A stretch of 64,000 bases of DNA from Cytophagales bacterium UBA2561 (GTDB lineage: Bacteria > Bacteroidota > Bacteroidia > Cytophagales > Thermoflexibacteraceae), in NCBI GenBank assembly GCA_002340355.1, contig DDLX01000028.1, forward strand, positions 620,001 through 684,000. Reading direction: 5' to 3'. Below the pieces are notes generated by a model. The model made no database searches and was not told the DNA's origin. It worked only from the letters and a program-made list of their open reading frames with translations. This document shows, in pieces, positions 7,467 through 17,256 of this stretch; positions within the stretch are counted from its first letter, which is position 1; each line of letters starts with the position of its first letter. The translations under genes and the position numbers were made by a program.

Positions 7467-9977
7467 ATGAAAAAATATGATTTTTGGATAGGACTTTGGT
7501 TTTTCTTTCAAATGGTCTCGTCTCAACTTTTGGCACAACTTCAATCTCCCTCCGAATTTATAGGATACTCGATTAATAAACGCTATCCTTGGCATTTTCA
7601 GGCTGTGAATTATATTAAATATTTAGATCAGATAAGTCCACAAGTCAAAATAGAAAAATATGGAGAAACTTTTGAAGGTCGTCCACTTTATTTGATGTAT
7701 GTAAGTTCTGATGAAAACATTCAAAATTTAGAAAAAATACGTCAAAATAATTTGAAAAAAGCAGGTCTATTAGAAGAAAATAATGCTCAAAAAATTCCTG
7801 CCATTGCGTGGATGGCATATGACATACATGGTAATGAAGCTTCCTGTACTCCTGCAGCACTTGAGACAGTTTATCGCTTGCTTTCATCCAATGAAATCAC
7901 GAAATCTGAAACGTTAGAAAATACCTTAATTATTTTTGATATTTGTGTTAATCCAGATGGATACAGTCGATATATCAATTGGATACGTCAAGTTACAGGT
8001 AAAACTCCTAACCCTTCTTTAGATGCCAGAGAACACGTAGAGCCTTGGGCAAGAGGTCGTTATAATCATTATTTGTTTGATATGAATCGGGATTGGGCAT
8101 GGCAAAGCCAGATAGAAACAAAGGCTCGTGTTCGTAAATATAATGAGTGGTTGCCCCATATTTACGGTGATTTTCATGAAATGGGGATTAATGCACCTTA
8201 TTATTTTGCACCTGCTGTCGAACCATATCATGAAGAAATTACGAACTTTCAACGTCAGTTCCAGACCAAGATCGGAAAAAATAATGCGTATCATTTTGAT
8301 AAAAAAGGTTGGCTTTATTTCACTCGTGAACGATTTGACTTATTGTATCCGAGTTATGGCGATACTTGGCCTCTTTTCAATGGAGCAATTGGCATGACTT
8401 ACGAACAAGCAGGAAACCATAAAGCTGGTACACAGGTAATTATTGAAACGGGAGATACTTTAACATTAGCCGATCGTATTGAACATCATGTAATGGCAGG
8501 ACTAGCAACGATTCAAACAGTATCCGAAAATAAGGAAGATTTATTGAAAGGTTTTGAAGATTTTTACCAAAAAAGTCGCTCTAATCCTTCAGGAAAATAC
8601 AAAAGTTTCATCATTAAAAATACCAATCATCCCGATAAACTTCAGGAACTAACTCAATATCTTGATCGCCAAAAGATTCAATATGGAAAAGTAGATACGG
8701 AGCGGAATTTACAGGGATTTAATTATCAAAAAAATAAAACGGAAAGCTTCAAAATTGAGCAAAATGATTTGATTATCAGTACTTATCAGCCTAAATCTAC
8801 TTTAGTTAAAGTTTTGTTTAATCCCAAAACAACCCTAAAAGATTCGGTAACTTATGATGCAACGGCTTGGGCTTTGCCGTATGCCTTTGGGTTAAAAGCC
8901 TATGCCACATCTTTCAAATGGGAGGTGAAACCACAAAAATATAAATTGCCCGAAGCTCAAAATTCCCTCCCTCAAACTCCTGTTTATGGCTTTTTGAAGA
9001 AATGGGAAAGCTTTGAAGATGCTAAATTTTTGGCTCAATTATTACAAAGTAAAATTAATGTGCGTTTTGCTACTAAAAAAATTACTTTTAACAATGAAAT
9101 ATTTCCAAAGGGAACATTAGTTATCTTACGAGGTGATAACCAAAATACATCTGAGTTTGAAAAAATTATTCTTCAAACTGCCCAAAAATATAATCGACAA
9201 TTAACTTTTACGACTACAGGTTTTGCAGATAATCATCCTGACTTAGGCTCACCTGAAATTAAATTGATAAAAAATCCTCGTGTGGCAGTACTTTCTGAAA
9301 AAGGGATTTCACCTACAGGATTTGGAAATATTTGGTATTTTATGGAGCAACAATTAGATTATCCAGTTACTGTAATTGGTACAGCATATTTTAATAAAAT
9401 TAATCTTAGAAAATATGATATCTTAATTTTGCCCGAAATTTATCATTTTACTAACCATACTTATCTCAATAAGATTAAGGAGTGGGTCAAGGATGGTGGA
9501 AAGCTGATTACGCTTGGTTCGTCTTGTCAAATCGGAAGTTCATTTAGTTTAGAGACACTTCCCAAAAACGAAGAGGATTCAAATCAAAAACTTAAACAAA
9601 ACTTTCCAAAATATGAAATGCAAGAACGACAAGAATTAGTCAATTCGATAGCAGGAGCGATTTTCAAAGCAGAAGTTGATAGCTCCCATCCTTTGGCTTA
9701 TGGCTATGATACTGAGTATTTTACACTCAAAACTTCTTCGGAATCTTATCAATTTTTAGAATATGGTTGGAATGTAGGAATTCTTCGTGAAAATGCTTGG
9801 ATAGATGGGTTCGTAGGCTATAAATTGAAATCAAAATTAAGTAATACGCCTATCTTTGCAACGGAAAAAGTGGGCAGAGGAACGGTAATTTATTTTATAG
9901 ATAACCCTATTTTCCGAGCCTCTTGGCAAAATGGACGTTTATTGCTAGCAAATGCCTTGTTTTTTGTAGGAAAATAG
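7467..9977 (+). CDS. Secreted M14-family zinc carboxypeptidase
   Basis: The 836-residue protein has an N-terminal signal peptide (WIGLWFFFQMVSSQLLAQ, residues 7-24). An M14 carboxypeptidase domain follows at about 35-360. The zinc ligands are visible as HGNE (121-124) and a later His in YGDFHEMG (about 236). The catalytic Glu is in MTYEQAGNH (about 313). A large C-terminal region (400-836) resembles the glutamine-amidotransferase-like and beta domains common in Bacteroidota M14 proteins. It would cleave C-terminal or peptide substrates outside the cytoplasm. It is a single gene with its own upstream region (including the IS remnant) and ends at a palindromic terminator shared with the convergent restriction-modification operon. 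No lesion was seen. Confidence 0.9.
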   Translation: MKKYDFWIGLWFFFQMVSSQLLAQLQSPSEFIGYSINKRYPWHFQAVNYIKYLDQISPQVKIEKYGETFEGRPLYLMYVSSDENIQNLEKIRQNNLKKAGLLEENNAQKIPAIAWMAYDIHGNEASCTPAALETVYRLLSSNEITKSETLENTLIIFDICVNPDGYSRYINWIRQVTGKTPNPSLDAREHVEPWARGRYNHYLFDMNRDWAWQSQIETKARVRKYNEWLPHIYGDFHEMGINAPYYFAPAVEPYHEEITNFQRQFQTKIGKNNAYHFDKKGWLYFTRERFDLLYPSYGDTWPLFNGAIGMTYEQAGNHKAGTQVIIETGDTLTLADRIEHHVMAGLATIQTVSENKEDLLKGFEDFYQKSRSNPSGKYKSFIIKNTNHPDKLQELTQYLDRQKIQYGKVDTERNLQGFNYQKNKTESFKIEQNDLIISTYQPKSTLVKVLFNPKTTLKDSVTYDATAWALPYAFGLKAYATSFKWEVKPQKYKLPEAQNSLPQTPVYGFLKKWESFEDAKFLAQLLQSKINVRFATKKITFNNEIFPKGTLVILRGDNQNTSEFEKIILQTAQKYNRQLTFTTTGFADNHPDLGSPEIKLIKNPRVAVLSEKGISPTGFGNIWYFMEQQLDYPVTVIGTAYFNKINLRKYDILILPEIYHFTNHTYLNKIKEWVKDGGKLITLGSSCQIGSSFSLETLPKNEEDSNQKLKQNFPKYEMQERQELVNSIAGAIFKAEVDSSHPLAYGYDTEYFTLKTSSESYQFLEYGWNVGILRENAWIDGFVGYKLKSKLSNTPIFATEKVGRGTVIYFIDNPIFRASWQNGRLLLANALFFVGK

Positions 9978-10011
9978 ATGATTCGATTATAAAAATTTAT
10001 TGTATATATCA

Positions 10012-10044
10012 AACTCTCCAACCGTCTAAATCGCTTGGAGAGTT
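10012..10044. terminator. Bidirectional terminator hairpin
   Basis: Arms AACTCTCCAA and TTGGAGAGTT with a 13-base imperfect centre lie between two convergent genes. The arm core CTCCAA/TTGGAG is that of the palindrome at 6636-6665, so both probably derive from one repeat family. Confidence 0.7.
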
Positions 10045-10057
10045 GAAAATCAGTGTT

Positions 10058-12103
10058 TTAGTTATTTTCCACAATTTTAATTTCTTCTTCGGTTAAGCCA
10101 TATAATTGATAGACCATTTGGTCAATTTCACTATCTACTTTTTGGATTTCGGATTGAAGGGTTTGAGCTTTTGTTTTTTCAGCTTCGAAGAAATCCATCC
10201 ATTCGGATTTGTCTGCCAAACTCAACTTAACTTTTGCTTTTTTCAATTCCTTCAAAAATCCCTCAAACTCCAATTCATGCCACTTTTGAAGTTTTTTACT
10301 CACTTTATCTAATGAAAATTGTGCTTGAAGGAGTTTTAAAAATTTAGAACTAACCTTTTGTAAATCAGAATTTAATAAAAGTATTTTGTCTGCTCTTTGG
10401 ATAAAAGGTTGTTGATCTTCAGATGAAATTTTTGGAACTGGTAACGGTTCAAGAGATTGTACACTAATGATTAAATCACCTACTCCTGTTCTTTGTCCTG
10501 TTTCGTGAAGCATCCAGTTGCAAAGTTTGGAATTTAAAAAGGTGAGAAGATATTTAACGCTTGAGCCTGTAAGAATGCAGGTCGAATCTAAGTAGGCGTG
10601 ACCGTTGGAAGCATATGAGAATCGTAATTGTGAACCTATTCTTTTCCAAGCTATTTTTTCTTTTTGTAACTCTTTCCAATATCCTATACTGTCCTGTGTT
10701 TCAAACCATTGATGATTTGTTTTTTTTCGACTTCCTTTTTGACCTGTTTGATGTAACCTGCTTCCAAAAGATTGAAGATAGATTTTCACAGCAGGGTAAT
10801 TTTCAATATTAATATGTAAAGAAGGAAAAGTACATATCAAATAAAAATCAGCAAACTGTGCCTGATAACGCTGAATATCTCTTCCTCTGAATAAAGGTCT
10901 AATAATTTCAGCACTTTTACTATCTTCTTGTATCAGCCTTTCTTTAGTTGTTTTATCAATCATAAAGGCTTGGTTAAATCCTGTTTTTATCCCGAAATTA
11001 ATTTTTATGTCCCAACTTTTTAGAGGGATTCCTTTTTTATGAATCTTATTCTTGATAAACCGTTTTTCAAGTGAAATATTCTCCCACATCTTTTCACTAA
11101 GATTTTCCAAAGGAATTTTACACTTCTCAAAATATATAGATATGTCCGTTTTTACTTCAAAATCTTTTTTGATTTTAACGCCAAAATTCTGGTTTGTATT
11201 TTTTGATTTCCTGCCTGTTAAAATATTGGTATCCACAGTAGCATCTTCAAAAATTTGATAGCCCGAAAATTCTATCAGTTGCATTTCAAATAGATTTTTT
11301 GCCAAAAATTGCCGAAGATTTTTGCCATATTTTGCTTTCATCCATTTACTTGAAGTTATCAAACTTAATAGCCCAGTATGATTCAAAATTTGGATTCCTT
11401 TCTCATAAAAAAGAGCGTAAATATCGCCCATTGCATTATAAGATTGGTAATTTGTAAATACACTTGTAATATTTGAATCCATTTTTTGAAGTTGGACATA
11501 AGGCGGATTTCCAATGACCACATCAAAGCCTCCTTTTTCAAAGATTTGCGGAAATTCTTTTTCCCAATCAAAGGCTTTTTCTCCTGCTATTTTGGGGTCA
11601 TCAATCAAGGAATTTCCACATTTAATATTATTGGAAAGTGTGGTTAATTTTCGACCTCTTCGGGCGGTGTGTAACCACAAAGAAAGCTGAGCAATTTCTA
11701 CGGATTCTTCATTGACATCAACACCAAATAAATTATTTTTCAATATAAAATACTCATAATCAATATTTTTACCTCCTAATTTTAGAATAAGTTCATGTTC
11801 ATAAATTAAGAATTCATACGCCTGATTCAGAAAAGCACCTGCTCCACAAGCAGGGTCACAGATAGTCAATTCCAAAAGCCAATTTTGATATTTTTCTAAT
11901 TGTTCAGGGGTTGTTTTCCCGTCTGAAATTTGTAAATCTGTTTTTTTATTTTGACATAATTTCCCAATGGTATTTTCTACGATATACTTGGTAATGTGAT
12001 TGGGAGTGTAAAAAATTCCGCCACGTTTACGGCGATATTTTTCTAAAGAGGCTTCATAAATTTGCCCTAATTTATTGTAATCAGTAGGCTTCTTAAACAG
12101 CAT
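10058..12103 (-). CDS. Second N6-adenine methylase with alternative target-recognition domain
   Basis: This is a nuclease-less paralogue of the methylase and specificity half of the adjacent enzyme. With the ATG at 12101-12103 it has 681 codons; a TTG at 12110-12112 would add three. Either start overlaps the upstream stop (12093-12095). Visible are GGIFYTPNHITKYIVENT, motif I DPACGAGAFL (about 84-93), motif IV VVIGNPPYVQ (about 195-204) and then a target-recognition region. Its C-terminal helical tail is nearly the same as that of the neighbour (SLADKSEWMDFFE, TEEEIKIVEN). DNA at 11508-11735 is almost identical to 13428-13655, and 10067-10310 to 12103-12346, while the sequence between is unrelated. 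It could be an active methyltransferase of different specificity or a donor cassette for the full enzyme. Confidence 0.8.
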   Translation of the reverse strand: MLFKKPTDYNKLGQIYEASLEKYRRKRGGIFYTPNHITKYIVENTIGKLCQNKKTDLQISDGKTTPEQLEKYQNWLLELTICDPACGAGAFLNQAYEFLIYEHELILKLGGKNIDYEYFILKNNLFGVDVNEESVEIAQLSLWLHTARRGRKLTTLSNNIKCGNSLIDDPKIAGEKAFDWEKEFPQIFEKGGFDVVIGNPPYVQLQKMDSNITSVFTNYQSYNAMGDIYALFYEKGIQILNHTGLLSLITSSKWMKAKYGKNLRQFLAKNLFEMQLIEFSGYQIFEDATVDTNILTGRKSKNTNQNFGVKIKKDFEVKTDISIYFEKCKIPLENLSEKMWENISLEKRFIKNKIHKKGIPLKSWDIKINFGIKTGFNQAFMIDKTTKERLIQEDSKSAEIIRPLFRGRDIQRYQAQFADFYLICTFPSLHINIENYPAVKIYLQSFGSRLHQTGQKGSRKKTNHQWFETQDSIGYWKELQKEKIAWKRIGSQLRFSYASNGHAYLDSTCILTGSSVKYLLTFLNSKLCNWMLHETGQRTGVGDLIISVQSLEPLPVPKISSEDQQPFIQRADKILLLNSDLQKVSSKFLKLLQAQFSLDKVSKKLQKWHELEFEGFLKELKKAKVKLSLADKSEWMDFFEAEKTKAQTLQSEIQKVDSEIDQMVYQLYGLTEEEIKIVENN

Positions 12104-15100
12104 TTTCCACAATTTTAATTTCTTCTTCGGTTAATCCATATAATTGATAGACCATTTGGTCAATTTCGGTATCTACTTTTTGGATTTCGGATTGAAGGGT
12201 TTGAGCTTTTGTTTTTTCAGTTTCAAAGAAATCCATCCATTCGGATTTGTCTGCCAAACTCAACTTAACTTTTGCTTTTTTCAATTCTTTCAAAAATCCC
12301 TCAAACTCCAATTCATACCACTTTTGAAGTTTTTTACTGACTTTTGCCATTGAAAAAGAGCTTTGTAAGAGTTTTAAGAATTTTGAACTAACTTTTTGGA
12401 AATCAGAATTTAATAAAAGTATTTTGTCTGCTTTTTGGATAAAAGGTTGAGTGTCAAAATCATGTTTTGGGAAGGGTAAAAGTCCTATGTGAAATGCTTT
12501 TACTTCTGCCAAAGCTTCACCTCGTTCTGGATTAATTGTCCAATAATAAAAATCAACCAAGCGAGAATTCAATATTGCTAATAAACATTTTAATTCTAAA
12601 ATTGAAGATTGATTCTTTAGTAAAATGTGGGTGTTATTTCTAACAACAAAACCATTGTACAAATAATGACCAAGAATTTTATCACTGGTTTGCCTAAAAA
12701 TCAACTTTTCTTTGGTCTCAAAAATTTTCTTGTCTCTTGGAGCAGCTAACCATTCTCCGTATTTAATCCAGTAATCATTTTGCCATAATAGTTGATAGCG
12801 ATGAAATTGACTACCACCCAATAAAGGCAGAAAAGATTCATCAAGTTTATTAGGGCTTGTAAAAGGCTTATTTTTCAATATTTCGGCAGTTTGAGCGGGT
12901 TTGCCTTTGCCTTTTTCGTAAGGTTTGACTCCGTTTTTAATCTCATAAAAATCTCCAACTTGGTATGATTGAGCTTTAATTTTAGCCTTTAACGCATAAA
13001 TTTGTTTGGTCAAAAATAAATTGATGAATTGTTTTTGTCTCAGTGTCTGTTGCGAAAAATCATGAGATAAAATAGTTTCAAGTTCCTGTTTGATGTTTAT
13101 ATTTATTTGATTATCAGTATTTTGTGTTTTTTGAATAATTACAGTATCGCAATCTACGGTTGCATCTATGAACACTTTTTCTAAATGTTGAGTAATTTGA
13201 TGTACTGAAAAATCATCGCTTAACATAAAATGTCTAAATGTCAAACCACTTTGAACCAAACGCCACGTATTTGGAGTAATAAAACCTAATAAACCATTTG
13301 TTTGCAATAGTGTCGTAAGTGATTGGATATAAAAAGCAACATAGGTATCAGACAAAACTTTATTTAATCCTTGATTTTTTTGTTTTGATATCAGGTACTG
13401 AATGTCATCTTTATTAATTTTTGCACCATAAGGCGGATTTCCAATGACCACATCAAAGCCTCCTTTGTCAAATATTTGCGGAAATTCTTTTTCCCAATCA
13501 AAGGCTTTTTCTCCTGCTATTTTGGGGTCATCAATCAAGGAATTTCCACATTTAATATTATTGGAAAGTGTGGTTAATTTTCGACCTCTTCGGGCGGTGT
13601 GCAACCACAAAGAAAGCTGAGCAATTTCTACGGATTCTTCATTGACATCAACACCAAATAAATTATTTTCCAAAATAGTATGGTCTATATCACTCAATAC
13701 CAAAGAACTACCTAATAATTTTGCATTTAGTTCGTCAATATAACGGTGTTCGGCACGCAAAAACTCAAGAGCTTGATTGAGAAATGCACCACTTCCACAA
13801 GCAGGGTCGCAAATGGTCAATTCTAACAACCAATCTCGGTAAGTTTGGAGTTTGTTTTGTAATTTTTTGAGGATAGTTTTCTTTCGTCCTTTTCGTTCTT
13901 TTTCGTAGTCCTCTTCGATGATTTGTAGTTCCGTTTTTTTCTCTTCACAAAGTTTACCAATGGTATTTTCAACAATATATTTAGTGATGTATCTGGGCGT
14001 ATAAAAAACACCGTCTTTCTTCCGTTTTGTCTTGCTTTTGTTGATAGAAATGCCTTGAATTTGCGCTTGAATTTCCTCAATTTCATTTAGGGAATGCTCA
14101 AAAATATGCCCTAAAATAGTGACACTCACTTCACTTTCATAATCGTAAGTGCTGAGTTGGTAGGTGTGTTTATACAAAATGCCATCTTCGACCTTGATGG
14201 TATCTAAGATTTCGTCAGGGGCGAAAAGTCCACCATTATAAGGATAAACTTCATCCTTGTAGCCCGTATTCATGTAGGCAAAATACTTTTTGAAACGGTC
14301 ATAAAGTGGCACTTCGATATCGTACTCTTCCTTCAAATCTGTCCATTTCCGAATGATGGTACGTACCGAATTGGGTGGCAAAAGTCCACGGTCTTCAGAA
14401 AAATAAAGAAATAGGAAACGGTCTAGGAGTTTTTGGGTTTTCTTAAATAAAGTCAGTTTATCGTATTTTGAATTTCGTTTGACGATATCTTCAAACATTT
14501 CTCTACGAAACTGGGCATAATGAGCATAGAGTTCTTTCGTAATTTTTTCATCTTCGGAAACCGATTCCGTCTTGATTTTCAGAGGAATATCATGCAATAA
14601 ATTTTGAGCCGAAAGACAAAGCCATAAAATATCAAAGTCCTTTCTTTGGAGTTCGAATAAATTAAATTCCTCAAAATCAACAGCATTATCAATGTAAAAA
14701 CGGATTTTTTCGAAGTTAGAAGTGATGACATATTTGCATTGAGGCTGATTATTTTTGTAGCCAAATGCCTGAGCTTCAACCTTTCCTAAGTCGGTGGTAT
14801 TAGTTCCTTTCAGTTCGATGACGGCAAGTGCATTCCCATCTTTAAGAATGGCACCATCTGCTTTTTTTCCTCCCCGTAAGTTTTTAAATTCAGTAGTCAG
14901 ATTAAATTTGGGGGTAGGATTACGAACATATCCCAAAACTTTTACAAAAAGGTCATCTAAAAAACCTTCTTGATACTGCTCTTCTTTAGAGTTCCGTATA
15001 TTTTCCTGAGTATCAGGATGATGAAAATGCTCTGCGAAGTGTTCCCATGCTATTTGAATAGCTTTGGAATGTTTTAGTTTCATTTTGCTAAGATATCTGT

Positions 15101-15128
15101 GTGGTACAGACGATTGAAAGAGACTCAT
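12093..15128 (-). CDS. Type IIG-like restriction-modification enzyme
   Basis: This 1011-residue single-chain enzyme combines nuclease, N6-adenine methylase and specificity domain. An N-terminal PD-(D/E)XK-type nuclease is suggested by GGKKADGAILKDGNALAVIE followed by LKG (about 85-107, giving the D...ExK set). The helical connector runs to about 370. The methylase core starts at DGVFYTPRYITKYIVENT, with motif I DPACGSGAFL (about 441-450) and motif IV VVIGNPPYGA (about 560). A TaqI/Eco57I-type target-recognition region and a helical tail complete it. The start may be the first Met or Met16 (MKLKHSKAIQIA). The next gene on the same strand repeats the methylase half. The operon should cut unmodified foreign DNA and methylate host DNA; the recognition sequence cannot be read. 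Confidence 0.85.
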   Translation of the reverse strand: MSLFQSSVPHRYLSKMKLKHSKAIQIAWEHFAEHFHHPDTQENIRNSKEEQYQEGFLDDLFVKVLGYVRNPTPKFNLTTEFKNLRGGKKADGAILKDGNALAVIELKGTNTTDLGKVEAQAFGYKNNQPQCKYVITSNFEKIRFYIDNAVDFEEFNLFELQRKDFDILWLCLSAQNLLHDIPLKIKTESVSEDEKITKELYAHYAQFRREMFEDIVKRNSKYDKLTLFKKTQKLLDRFLFLYFSEDRGLLPPNSVRTIIRKWTDLKEEYDIEVPLYDRFKKYFAYMNTGYKDEVYPYNGGLFAPDEILDTIKVEDGILYKHTYQLSTYDYESEVSVTILGHIFEHSLNEIEEIQAQIQGISINKSKTKRKKDGVFYTPRYITKYIVENTIGKLCEEKKTELQIIEEDYEKERKGRKKTILKKLQNKLQTYRDWLLELTICDPACGSGAFLNQALEFLRAEHRYIDELNAKLLGSSLVLSDIDHTILENNLFGVDVNEESVEIAQLSLWLHTARRGRKLTTLSNNIKCGNSLIDDPKIAGEKAFDWEKEFPQIFDKGGFDVVIGNPPYGAKINKDDIQYLISKQKNQGLNKVLSDTYVAFYIQSLTTLLQTNGLLGFITPNTWRLVQSGLTFRHFMLSDDFSVHQITQHLEKVFIDATVDCDTVIIQKTQNTDNQININIKQELETILSHDFSQQTLRQKQFINLFLTKQIYALKAKIKAQSYQVGDFYEIKNGVKPYEKGKGKPAQTAEILKNKPFTSPNKLDESFLPLLGGSQFHRYQLLWQNDYWIKYGEWLAAPRDKKIFETKEKLIFRQTSDKILGHYLYNGFVVRNNTHILLKNQSSILELKCLLAILNSRLVDFYYWTINPERGEALAEVKAFHIGLLPFPKHDFDTQPFIQKADKILLLNSDFQKVSSKFLKLLQSSFSMAKVSKKLQKWYELEFEGFLKELKKAKVKLSLADKSEWMDFFETEKTKAQTLQSEIQKVDTEIDQMVYQLYGLTEEEIKIVENAV

Positions 15129-15226
15129 CTTTTCAAAAGTTTAGTTTACAGAAATAACATCAAAGCAAATTTAGTTTTTTAGTTAGAATTTACAAGTAAA
15201 TTAGTTGGTAAAGTGGAGATAAGTCT

Positions 15227-15262
15227 AAGACCTGCCAATTTTTCAAGACTTGGTAGGTCTTA
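15227..15262. repeat. Imperfect palindrome, AGACCTGCCAA type
   Basis: Arms AAGACCTGCCAA and TTGGTAGGTCTT flank a short AT-rich loop. It is a diverged relative of the perfect palindrome at 46207-46239. It lies upstream of the restriction-modification operon and next to the MITE. Confidence 0.65.
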
Positions 15263-15291
15263 AAATGACTATTTCTTTGGGCAATGTTTTA

Positions 15292-15466
15292 GAGGTTATT
15301 TAAAAATTTTAAAAAAATATCTTTAGGGAATAAATTTTATTTAGTGAAATAATTTTCATTGCTCAAAATCGCTGATGTCCATAAAGTAGGATTTACAAAC
15401 CCTACTTTATGAAAATTTATGTAAAAATTTGATGATCAATGTTTTATTTAAAATTTAAACAACTTC
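15292..15466. mobile_element. MITE-like element, copy 1 (175 bases)
   Basis: The terminal inverted repeats are GAGGTTATTTAA and TTTAAACAACTTC, and the centre is a palindrome around GTAGGATTTACAAACCCTAC. It aligns along its whole length with the reverse complement of 38970-39144, which is also 175 bases. No coding capacity is present. The size, terminal repeats and second copy indicate a miniature inverted-repeat transposable element. This copy has accumulated more changes than copy 2. Confidence 0.75.
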
Positions 15467-15511
15467 TTAGACAAAACTTAGATTAAAATTTGAGTTTATT
15501 CTCCATCTATT

Positions 15512-16333
15512 TCAATCTGAAATAGAATTGACCGAAGAGGGGGTGTTTTGGTCTTTATTCAAAACGAGTAAAGGAATTTTAGCATGTAAAGTCAGTTTTT
15601 GAGTCAAACTATTTCCGAAATTTTTCTCCCAAAAGTTACGTTGTTGTGTTAATAAAACGGTCATATCAATTTGATGTTCTTGAACATAGTTTTCGATACT
15701 ACGGGCTATATTTCTGCTTTTCAATGATTTGAATGAAATTTTGTCTTGATATTTGGGCAAATCATAAGCATCCTTTAGGACTGCTAATAAACTTTCATCT
15801 TCTTTTTGGGTAGTATCTACCAATCGCAAGCATTCGAGGTGAGCGTCAAATAAATGAGCAAACCGCAAAATACGGTCAATCTCTCTGAGGTCAGACTTAA
15901 CAAAACTAAGTGCGTAAGCCATTCGTTGAATCTCATGTTCTGGGGCATTTTTCGGAACAACCATGAGCGGACAAGTCAATAATTCCTCTACCTTTGCCGT
16001 ATAGGAATTTTGCCAAAATCCACGTAAACGGTTTTTACCTTCTGTTCCCATAACCACTAAATCCACCTTTTCTTTTTTGGCTAATTGTGTCACTTTTATG
16101 GGTGAAAAGTCAGATAAAATCCGCCGTTCAAACTGCAAATTAGGATGGGCATATTGTTTTTCTAAGTCCACTAACTTTGACTCCACTTCTTCTATTGAAC
16201 TTGCTGAGGTTAAGCCATGAAAAAGTAAAATTCGAGTTTGAGAATCTTTTTTTCCAACTCGTATTGCTTGACGAAGTGCTTTTTGCGATACGTCCGAAAA
16301 ACTAATAGGAACAAGAATCACAGTCATTTTCAA
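15512..16333 (-). CDS. Universal stress protein, tandem Usp domains
   Basis: The 273-residue cytoplasmic protein contains two Usp folds. The first (1-145) has the starting strand VILVPISFSDVSQKALRQAI and the nucleotide-binding-like end VDLVVMGTEGKNRLRGFW followed by LLTCPLMVVPK. The second (about 150-265) ends with KIPLLVLNKD and is more divergent, lacking a clear GxxG motif. Tandem Usp proteins help cells under starvation or stress by mechanisms that are mostly unknown. The gene follows another Usp gene after 23 bases on the same strand, so they form an operon. This one is the downstream gene. Confidence 0.9.
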   Translation of the reverse strand: MKMTVILVPISFSDVSQKALRQAIRVGKKDSQTRILLFHGLTSASSIEEVESKLVDLEKQYAHPNLQFERRILSDFSPIKVTQLAKKEKVDLVVMGTEGKNRLRGFWQNSYTAKVEELLTCPLMVVPKNAPEHEIQRMAYALSFVKSDLREIDRILRFAHLFDAHLECLRLVDTTQKEDESLLAVLKDAYDLPKYQDKISFKSLKSRNIARSIENYVQEHQIDMTVLLTQQRNFWEKNFGNSLTQKLTLHAKIPLLVLNKDQNTPSSVNSISD

Positions 16334-16356
16334 ATATTTACATTTATGATTAACCT

Positions 16357-17256
16357 TTATAGTTTAGAAATAGCTTCAGACCAATCCATAGGTTTATCGG
16401 TTCGTAAAATGAGTAAGGGGACATGTCCGTTTTTCTCAAATAGTTCTTTAGTAAAACTTTTGAGCAAGAGATTGGCTAAAAAAGTTCGTCCTCGTCCAGC
16501 AGCAATGATTAAATCCGCATGAATTTCATCGGCACGTTCATAGACTAAATCAGGTGCATTTTCTTCTTCAGCATAAGTTAAAATTGGAGTGATACGCTGT
16601 CCTTTTTGGTCAATATTACCAATAAATTCAACGTATTTTTGTTTGGCATTTTCATACATGATTTGCTCATATTCTACTTCGGATTTTCCTGAAGTGGTAT
16701 AGCCTGAAGGCAAATCATAAATATACTGACAATATAAACTAACGTGTGAGGTAGTATTTGCCAAATCGACTGCTGTTTGCATGGCTCCAATAGACTTCGT
16801 TGAAAAGTCTGAACTTACAATCACATTGTCTAAATGATAAGTTTGGCGATAGGGTACAAAAAGCAATGAACAAGGAATTTCAGTAACCATTGTAGCAGGC
16901 AGAACCCCTGGATGTGGACGTTGATCAGGTTTTTTACCAATCAACAATAAATCCACTTTTTTGACTTTTACCCAGTGCATAATGCGGTCATATACTTTGC
17001 CATCATCACCAATAAATTCTGTTTCGAAATCAGTATAATTCACAAAGTGTTCCTTGACTTTATGTTGCATTTGTGATTCGATCCATTCATCGGCTGAAAC
17101 TTTATCAGGAGTTGGAAAAGTCTCTAAATCAGGGACAATATGAATGAAATAAAGTTTTGCAGGCTTGATAAGTTTGACGAACCAAGCAGCATATCGAAGT
17201 ACAGTTTCATCAGTTGGAGTCATGTCCAAACCAATAATAATCTTATTAATATTCAT
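16357..17256 (-). CDS. Universal stress protein, tandem Usp domains
   Basis: This 299-residue protein of two Usp folds starts with NKIIIGLDMTPTDETVLRYA, where the Asp that typically contacts the nucleotide is visible. Later strands include KVDLLLIGKKPDQRPHPGVL and CSLLFVPYR. The second fold (about 145-290) begins NVIVSSDFSTKSIGAMQTAV and ends ADLIIAAGRGRTFLANLLLK with VPLLILRTDKP. The GRGRTFL stretch resembles the G-x2-G-x9-G(S/T) ATP motif only loosely. It heads a two-gene operon with the Usp gene at 15512-16333. The promoter should lie in the 447-base gap upstream. Confidence 0.9.
   Translation of the reverse strand: MNINKIIIGLDMTPTDETVLRYAAWFVKLIKPAKLYFIHIVPDLETFPTPDKVSADEWIESQMQHKVKEHFVNYTDFETEFIGDDGKVYDRIMHWVKVKKVDLLLIGKKPDQRPHPGVLPATMVTEIPCSLLFVPYRQTYHLDNVIVSSDFSTKSIGAMQTAVDLANTTSHVSLYCQYIYDLPSGYTTSGKSEVEYEQIMYENAKQKYVEFIGNIDQKGQRITPILTYAEEENAPDLVYERADEIHADLIIAAGRGRTFLANLLLKSFTKELFEKNGHVPLLILRTDKPMDWSEAISKL

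Noticed and set aside
10106..12353. Two similar plus-strand ORFs of 68 and 69 codons (10106-10312 and 12144-12353) that look like a duplicated gene family
   Set aside because: They are antisense to the duplicated C-terminal ends of the two methylase genes; their similarity comes only from that duplication.
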